A stretch of 6,059 bases of DNA from Promethearchaeota archaeon (lineage in GTDB: Archaea > Asgardarchaeota > Lokiarchaeia > Sigynarchaeales > SOKP01), in contig WJKD01000116.1 of NCBI GenBank assembly GCA_014729315.1, positions 1 to 6,059 on the forward strand, given 5' to 3'. Shown here piece by piece: positions 1-4,445 of this stretch. The position numbers and the translations under genes are program-made. Position 1 is the first letter of the stretch. Each line of letters opens with the position of its first letter. The notes below the pieces were generated by a model, which did no database searches, was not told the DNA's origin, and saw only the letters and a program-made list of their open reading frames with translations.

Positions 1-1177
1 CTACAATGTTGTTTAAAGAAAACTTTTTAATTTCAAGTTTCATCTGACCCGATTCGATTTTAGAGATATCCAAGATACGAGCGACCATTTCATGTTGGTG
101 TTGAGCAGATGTTTTTATATCCTGAACAAATTCCAATTGATCATCGTTTAATGGTCCATACACCTTTTCCAATAAAAGATCGGTAAATCCGATAATTGCG
201 TTTAAGGGGGTTCTTAATTCGTGCGACATCGTAGCTAAGAATTCTGTTTTAAATCTAGAGGCTTTAACTATTTGATTGAGGTATAATTTCTGTTGTTCCA
301 GAGCTTTATTCAACTTTTTCGTTCTCTCCTCCACTTTTCTTTCTAATTCAATCTTAAATTTCCTCTGCAATGATTTTTCGTATTCTAACCTTTCTTTATA
401 CTCCAATTCAGCTCTTTTTATTTTTGTAATATCGAAAGAAAATCCTAATACTCCTTCAATTTTGTTCTCATTGTTAATAATTGGGATTTTTGAGGTACTA
501 ATCCATTCTGTTTTTCCATTATGTTCCCACGGTTCTTCAATAAAGAGTTTTGGCCTTCCAGATTTGATAATTTCGAGATCATCGTCCCAATATGCTTGAG
601 CTTGGTCTTTAGGATATATTTCAAAACAATTCAAACCAATCATCTCTTCCTTTTTGAGATTGTGCGCTTCAGCCATAAATTTATTAACCATGAGTAAGTT
701 ATTTTTTTTATCTTTAAGAAAAATCAATCCAGGAAAATGATCCAAAACGGATTCCATTTTCTTATACAGCTTTTTATAATCTATTGATTTAAGCGTATTG
801 TTCTCTTCACGAGCTATGCATACAATAATCTGCCCTGTATAATCACTACTCTTCCATAAAATTACTTCCACAGGTAATAAAGACTTATCTTTAGTGATAT
901 AGACTAATTTAATGGTCATAGATTTCAAAAGATCAAGTTTTTTCACACATTTTTGTAGTGATGCCCAATAATCTTTATCCACAATGTCTTGAATCGAAAG
1001 AAATTCAATTTCATTAGGATTATATCTTAATTTATTAAACGCAAATGTGTTCAAATCCAAAATCTTCCCTTTTTTATCAAAAATAATTACCATTTCGCTG
1101 AGATTTTTAAATATTTTACAGTAACTTATTTCGGTTAAACCCTTTCTTTCCTCTGTGGGTTTGATATTTCTCATCAT
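1..1177 (-). CDS. PAS-PAS sensor histidine kinase, C-terminus cut by left window edge
   Basis: The frame is open from an ATG at 1177 to the left edge, giving 392 codons without a stop. Visible order: a PAS-like domain at about residues 20-123; a second PAS at about 140-250, ending in the usual DITK-type motif; a charged heptad-like coiled coil at about 250-305 (EYKERLEYEKSL, KVEERTKKLNKALEQQ); then a HisKA dimerisation domain from about 308. The H-box reads FLATMSHELRTPLNAIIGF, with phosphoacceptor His319 (codon 223-221). The sequence breaks off just after helix 2 (ILDISKIESGQMKLEI), so the HATPase domain must lie outside the window. There is no signal peptide or membrane segment, so the kinase is probably cytosolic and autophosphorylates on His319 in response to an unknown PAS ligand or partner. 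Two adjacent ATG codons (1177 and 1174) follow a GAGAG sequence; 1174 has the more usual spacing of 8 bases. Its HisKA closely resembles that of the kinase at 1290-3536, which suggests duplication. The partner regulator is unknown. Confidence 0.93.
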   Translation of the reverse strand, partial: MMRNIKPTEERKGLTEISYCKIFKNLSEMVIIFDKKGKILDLNTFAFNKLRYNPNEIEFLSIQDIVDKDYWASLQKCVKKLDLLKSMTIKLVYITKDKSLLPVEVILWKSSDYTGQIIVCIAREENNTLKSIDYKKLYKKMESVLDHFPGLIFLKDKKNNLLMVNKFMAEAHNLKKEEMIGLNCFEIYPKDQAQAYWDDDLEIIKSGRPKLFIEEPWEHNGKTEWISTSKIPIINNENKIEGVLGFSFDITKIKRAELEYKERLEYEKSLQRKFKIELERKVEERTKKLNKALEQQKLYLNQIVKASRFKTEFLATMSHELRTPLNAIIGFTDLLLEKVYGPLNDDQLEFVQDIKTSAQHQHEMVARILDISKIESGQMKLEIKKFSLNNIV

Positions 1178-1182
1178 TAATA

Positions 1183-1187
1183 CTCTC
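1183..1187 (-). promoter_or_regulatory. Shine-Dalgarno sequence of the left-edge kinase
   Basis: On the minus strand, TTAGAGAG ends 5 bases before the ATG at 1177 and 8 bases before the ATG at 1174. It supports initiation at this double ATG but does not decide between the two. Confidence 0.55.
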
Positions 1188-1245
1188 TAATTTATAGAAA
1201 ACTTCTATTATTCAATTCAAATCTTACAGTTTTTGATTCTTACGG

Positions 1246-1264
1246 GCAATTTAAAGCCAATTGC
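1246..1264 (-). repeat. Short inverted repeat between the two PAS kinases
   Basis: GCAATT and AATTGC form a perfect 6-base inverted repeat around a 7-base loop, in the 112-base gap (1178-1289) between the stop of the REC-PAS kinase and the start of the left-edge kinase. The stem is AT-rich and on the minus strand no T-run follows it, so it is not a convincing intrinsic terminator. It could be an operator or chance. I see nothing else in this gap except the Shine-Dalgarno sequence. Confidence 0.25.
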
Positions 1265-1289
1265 AAAAATGGATAAAAATTGGAGAAAT

Positions 1290-3536
1290 TTACGATTTAT
1301 TGTCTAGAGATAATTTTGGGATTTTAAAGTAGAATTTACTTCCTTTTCCAAACTCACTCTCAAACCATATTTTTCCCCCATGCAGATTTATTAATCTTCT
1401 TGCAAGCGCCAAACCTAATCCCGCTCCTTGTATTTCCTTGGTTTTGTCGTTTTCAATTCGTCCAAATTCTCGGAAAATTACATCATAATCTTCTTTAGCA
1501 ATTCCTATCCCTGTGTCAATAATTTGAAATTCCCAAAATCTATCATCTTCAAATAATAACAAATCAATATTACCCTTTTCGGTAAATTTTATGGCATTAC
1601 TAAGCAAATTAAATAGAATTTGTTTGAGACGCAAAGGATCTGCGATAATTTCGTGACTTTTAAAAGACTTTTTTATATGGAACTGCAATTTTTTTTTGGA
1701 ATAGAGCGGTTTTATGATCATATGTATTTCTTCAAGAAATTCACCAAGATTAAATTTTTCGAGATTTAATTTAAACTTCCCCGCCTCAATTTTAGATAAA
1801 TCTAAGATAGAATTAATTAAAGTCAACAGATGAGTCCCCGCCGAATAAATATCTTTTAAATAGTCAATTTGCTGGTCATTTAATTTGCCCCATGATTCTT
1901 CCAGTAGAATTTGTGAGAAACCCAAAATAGCGTTTAAAGGGGTTCTTAGCTCGTGAGACATAGTCGCTAAAAACTTAGATTTGAATTCGATTGAGCTTAT
2001 TAATTGATCCAACAACAATTGTCTTTTATATTCGTAGCTTTTCCGTTCAGTTATATCCGAAAAAAACGATTGTATAATTACATTATCAGCTATCCGTAAT
2101 ATCGTGGAAATAATTTCAACATTAATCAATCTTCCATCTTTGGTCTTTACAGTCGATTCAATCTTGTTCGGAATTGAGGATTTATATATGTCTTTACAAA
2201 AATGATTTATTACCCGGTCCTTATATTGATACGGAAAGAGATTACATATATTTGTACTTAGAATTTCTTTATCGATGTATCCTAGCAAGTCCTTAGCCTC
2301 TTTATTGACTCTCAGAATTTTGCCAGAAATATGCATCAAAAAAATAGGTTGGGGAGCGTGTTCGATTAAAGCGTTCATTTCGTGTAAAGTTTGCTCTAAC
2401 TTCTTCACGACCTTTTTAGATTGCTTTAAATCAGTTATATCTTCGATGAGTATATAGTTAAACTTTTCATTCTTTAAATTAATTGACGAAAAATTCAATT
2501 TAATGCACATTTGCTTACCATGCTTTTTCCTAATATCTAATTCGACTGGTTGGGAATTTATTGAATTTTTTTCATTTTCTAAATAGTCCAGGATTCTAAA
2601 CTTGTCTTCCTTTGAAAAGATTTGATAATCTCTGTATTTGAGTCCTAATAATTCACTTTTTTTATAGCCTAAAAGTTCCTCTAATCCAGAATTACAGTCT
2701 ACTAATTCAAACTTTCCGCTTAAAAGTGCTATTGGATACGGAGAATTTTCAAAAAGTTCTCTGTATTTTCTCTCAGATTCTCTTATTTTTTTTTCATACT
2801 TTATTCGATCAGATATATCCCTCAATGATAGAAGATATGCCTCTTCACCTTCCCAGTTAATATCAACTGCGTTCATTTCAGCAACATTAATCTTACCTTT
2901 TCCATTTACGATATTAATATTCGTTGTATCACCGTTAATCGAGGGAATTCCAAAATCTCGCCCAATTAGATTTTTCTCCTCGATTCCAAACAATTTAACA
3001 GCTCCAGGATTGGCAAACCTTACTTTTCCTTCTTTACTTACAATAAGAATGCTATCTGCATTAAAGTCAATAATTTTTTTAAGATTCTTCCTGTCTTTTT
3101 GTAATGTGTTGACAAGAGACTCAATAGTTTTTAGCATTCCATGTCTATCTATCGCATGATAAATGGATCTAACTAATGGGTTGCTTTCAATCTGTCCTTT
3201 AATGAGATAATCTTGGGCACCCGCTTGAACTGCCTTTCTCGCGATTAACTCGTCATTTAGACCAGTAAGTACGATTATGGGGATGTCTTCTACTCGTTCT
3301 CGGGTGTTTATTATAGTCTCAAATCCATGGCTGTCGGGAAGAGACAAGTCCAAGAGAATGATGTCAAAATGTTCTTCCTCTAAAATTTCCAATCCGTCTG
3401 TTAGGTTTTCGGTATTTTTTAAATTAAAATCAAAATATATAGCCTCGTTAAGTAATTCTATGATTAAATCGATATCTGCGGGGTTATCTTCTACCAGTAA
3501 TATCTTTACCAAACTATTCTTTGCGATGTTGCTCAA
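1290..3536 (-). CDS. Histidine kinase with N-terminal receiver and three PAS domains (REC-PAS-PAS-PAS-HisKA-HATPase)
   Basis: A complete 748-residue protein. The receiver (about 10-130) has acidic residues E16/D17, phosphoacceptor D63 (LLDLSLPDS), T91 and K113, so it should be phosphorylatable. Three PAS domains follow at about 150-245, 253-375 and 385-497; the second opens with SERKYRELFENSPYPI and the third closes with DITERK. HisKA (about 515-585) has the H-box MSHELRTPLNAILGF with His528. The ATPase domain (about 625-745) shows the N-box around N647, the G1 box DTGIGI starting at D674, and the G2 box GAGLGLALARRL. All catalytic motifs are intact. No membrane segment is seen. An N-terminal receiver makes this an intermediate of a phosphorelay: it can take phosphate from another kinase and so tune its own kinase output. 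The start must be TTG: a TAA lies two codons upstream, no ATG occurs before the receiver fold, and TAGGT precedes it. A later TTG at codon 9 is possible but less well placed. The gene begins 27 bases after kaiB, so the two are probably co-transcribed. Confidence 0.96.
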   Translation of the reverse strand: MSNIAKNSLVKILLVEDNPADIDLIIELLNEAIYFDFNLKNTENLTDGLEILEEEHFDIILLDLSLPDSHGFETIINTRERVEDIPIIVLTGLNDELIARKAVQAGAQDYLIKGQIESNPLVRSIYHAIDRHGMLKTIESLVNTLQKDRKNLKKIIDFNADSILIVSKEGKVRFANPGAVKLFGIEEKNLIGRDFGIPSINGDTTNINIVNGKGKINVAEMNAVDINWEGEEAYLLSLRDISDRIKYEKKIRESERKYRELFENSPYPIALLSGKFELVDCNSGLEELLGYKKSELLGLKYRDYQIFSKEDKFRILDYLENEKNSINSQPVELDIRKKHGKQMCIKLNFSSINLKNEKFNYILIEDITDLKQSKKVVKKLEQTLHEMNALIEHAPQPIFLMHISGKILRVNKEAKDLLGYIDKEILSTNICNLFPYQYKDRVINHFCKDIYKSSIPNKIESTVKTKDGRLINVEIISTILRIADNVIIQSFFSDITERKSYEYKRQLLLDQLISSIEFKSKFLATMSHELRTPLNAILGFSQILLEESWGKLNDQQIDYLKDIYSAGTHLLTLINSILDLSKIEAGKFKLNLEKFNLGEFLEEIHMIIKPLYSKKKLQFHIKKSFKSHEIIADPLRLKQILFNLLSNAIKFTEKGNIDLLLFEDDRFWEFQIIDTGIGIAKEDYDVIFREFGRIENDKTKEIQGAGLGLALARRLINLHGGKIWFESEFGKGSKFYFKIPKLSLDNKS

Positions 3537-3544
3537 AGATTAAT

Positions 3545-3549
3545 ACCTA
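3545..3549 (-). promoter_or_regulatory. Shine-Dalgarno sequence that decides a TTG start
   Basis: In the 27-base kaiB-kinase gap the minus strand reads TTAGGTTAGGTATTAATCT and then TTG. The AGG nearest the start is 9 bases from the TTG at 3536. Together with the in-frame TAA at 3542-3540, this fixes TTG as the likely start codon of the receiver-PAS kinase. It also suggests that its translation follows that of kaiB. Confidence 0.55.
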
Positions 3550-3563
3550 ACCTAAATTCTTCC

Positions 3564-3830
3564 TTAAATTTTTAATAAACTTTTAACTTTTCTATAATTC
3601 GAGAGATCCCCAATTATTTTTTTTGTTGGGAGGGGCAACTTCTTTAATAATATCGGAGTTGCTAATATAGTAATTCTTCCAGAACTTTGATGGGTTTTAA
3701 GAACATCTACTATTTCAATTTTATAATCCTCATTAGGAATATCTGCACAAATCTTCCGTAAATTTTTAATTGCATTTTCTGAACTTCCTGTTTGTCCTGT
3801 TATATACAAAATAAAATCATATTTCGTCAT
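3564..3830 (-). CDS. kaiB: KaiB-family (thioredoxin-like/fold-switching) clock protein
   Basis: An 88-residue protein, within or slightly below the usual KaiB size. It carries the family pattern: a first beta strand and loop (FILYITGQTGSSENAI), a mid strand IEIVDVLK (38-45), then ITILATPILLKKLPLP (53-68) and KKIIGDLS (70-77). In cyanobacteria KaiB switches to a thioredoxin-like fold, binds the CI ring of the ATPase KaiC, and displaces or recruits output kinases (SasA, CikA). Outside cyanobacteria the role is less settled; links to stress and daily rhythms are proposed. Oddities: the PPP run common in cyanobacterial KaiB is PLP here, and the acidic C-terminal tail is absent because the protein ends at SLLKI. 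The neighbours are a receiver protein upstream and a histidine kinase 27 bases downstream, which fits a KaiB-to-kinase output role. No clear Shine-Dalgarno sequence precedes the ATG (TTGAATAAAA-ATG). I am sure of the KaiB family. That it belongs to a true oscillator is only an inference. Confidence 0.92.
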   Translation of the reverse strand: MTKYDFILYITGQTGSSENAIKNLRKICADIPNEDYKIEIVDVLKTHQSSGRITILATPILLKKLPLPTKKIIGDLSNYRKVKSLLKI

Positions 3831-3847
3831 TTTTATTCAAATATATC

Positions 3848-3864
3848 AAAATTCTTCGAATTTT
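3848..3864. repeat. Perfect inverted repeat just upstream of kaiB
   Basis: AAAATTC-TTC-GAATTTT is a perfect 7-base inverted repeat with a 3-base centre, ending 17 bases before the kaiB ATG. It overlaps the predicted -10 element and transcription start, a position typical of a repressor operator. In the transcript it could also form a small hairpin. The AT-rich background makes chance a real alternative. Confidence 0.35.
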
Positions 3865-3889
3865 ATAATTTTAATATTATACTCTTCAA
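3861..3889 (-). promoter_or_regulatory. Candidate promoter of kaiB and the downstream kinases
   Basis: On the minus strand, TTGAAG (3889-3884) and TATAAA (3866-3861) are separated by 17 bases. They match the bacterial sigma-70 consensus at 4 of 6 and 5 of 6 positions with ideal spacing. Transcription would start near 3854 and give a leader of about 24 bases. A second TATAAT lies at 3881-3876 without a good -35 partner. The 140-base gap ahead of kaiB, much longer than its neighbours, supports a separate promoter here. If the host uses a different consensus (Bacteroidota or Archaea), the call fails. Confidence 0.35.
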
Positions 3890-3970
3890 AATTTGGATAA
3901 ATGCTAGTTTTAACACACATTTTTCAAACCATTAAAAATATTGCCTATTTTCTTAATAATAAATTCTTAC

Positions 3971-4429
3971 TTATTCTTTATTGAGTTTAGGTAATTTGAC
4001 AATGCTAAACCAGAAATCCCCGAATGTCTTAACAACTTTTATGAACTGATGCATGTCTATCGGTTTTGTAATATAACAGTTAGCGTGTAATTGATAAGTT
4101 TTTAAAATATCTTCCTCTGCTTCGGAAGTTGTTAAAATTACCACGGGTATTTTTTTTAGGCATTCATCGTTTTTGATTTCCTCCAATACTTCTAAACCAT
4201 GTTTTTTAGGCAAGTTCAAATCCAATAAGATCAAATCTGGACAAGGAACATCTTTAAAGTCTCCCCTTTTTCCCAAGAAGTTCATTGCTTCCTCCCCATC
4301 TTCAGCGACGTACAAGTTGTTTAACATTTTAAATTCTTTTAAAGCTTCTCGAGTAAGATCTATGTCGGGGGGATTATCTTCCACTAAGAGTATTTCTATT
4401 CTTCTAACATCTCCTTTATATACATTCAT
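3971..4429 (-). CDS. Stand-alone response regulator receiver protein (Rcp1/CheY-like)
   Basis: A single receiver domain of 152 residues with no output domain. Acidic pocket residues are E17/D18 (LLVEDNPPD); the phosphoacceptor is D70 in LILLDLNLPKKHG; T100 lies in VVILTTSE; and K122 is in ITKPID. The VEDNPPD opening, the LLDLNLPKKHG segment and the C-terminal helix with FWFSIVKLP are typical of the Rcp1-like family that partners phytochrome-type kinases. It should accept phosphate from a histidine kinase and pass the signal on by protein contact or through a relay. The gene starts 16 bases after the stop of the GAF/PAS kinase, so that kinase is its likely donor. The ATG at 4429 is preceded by AAAGG at 9 bases. 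Downstream lies the 140-base region before kaiB. Catalytic residues are complete; the target of the phosphorylated form is unknown. Confidence 0.95.
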   Translation of the reverse strand: MNVYKGDVRRIEILLVEDNPPDIDLTREALKEFKMLNNLYVAEDGEEAMNFLGKRGDFKDVPCPDLILLDLNLPKKHGLEVLEEIKNDECLKKIPVVILTTSEAEEDILKTYQLHANCYITKPIDMHQFIKVVKTFGDFWFSIVKLPKLNKE

Positions 4430-4438
4430 TTGTGTTAA

Positions 4439-4443
4439 CCTTT
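4439..4443 (-). promoter_or_regulatory. Shine-Dalgarno sequence of the receiver gene
   Basis: The minus strand reads TGAAAAAAGGTTAACACAA and then ATG. The AAAGG element ends 9 bases before the ATG at 4429 and lies immediately after the TGA stop of the upstream kinase. This supports coupled expression of kinase and receiver. Confidence 0.5.
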
Positions 4444-4445
4444 TT

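Larger units (their letters stand above)
3831..3970 (-). other. 140-base intergenic region upstream of kaiB
   Basis: This is the longest non-coding stretch in the window and is very AT-rich. It begins right after the TAA stop of the receiver gene and ends at the kaiB ATG. It contains the promoter-like elements and inverted repeat listed separately. I see no small gene, and no GC-rich hairpin followed by T residues that would terminate the upstream transcript. Confidence 0.6.

Noticed and set aside
276..599. Plus-strand open frame of 107 codons
   Set aside because: It lies wholly opposite the PAS/coiled-coil part of the left-edge kinase, whose frame is uninterrupted and gives recognisable domains. 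Its own translation is low-complexity (Ser/Phe/Leu-rich).
1191..1220. Promoter-like TTGAAT-18-TATAAA before the left-edge kinase
   Set aside because: The predicted transcription start would fall in the Shine-Dalgarno sequence and leave a leader of only about 7 bases; in such AT-rich DNA the match is probably chance.
1246..1264. Intrinsic terminator after the REC-PAS kinase
   Set aside because: The stem is weak and AT-rich and is not followed by a T-run on the minus strand, so it is kept only as a low-confidence inverted repeat.
3277..3543. Plus-strand open frame of 88 codons
   Set aside because: It is the antisense of the receiver domain of the REC-PAS kinase and has no recognisable protein pattern.
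3864..3881. Inverted repeat TATAAT-TTTAAT-ATTATA upstream of kaiB
   Set aside because: It is made only of A and T in a very AT-rich stretch, so a match of this size is expected by chance.
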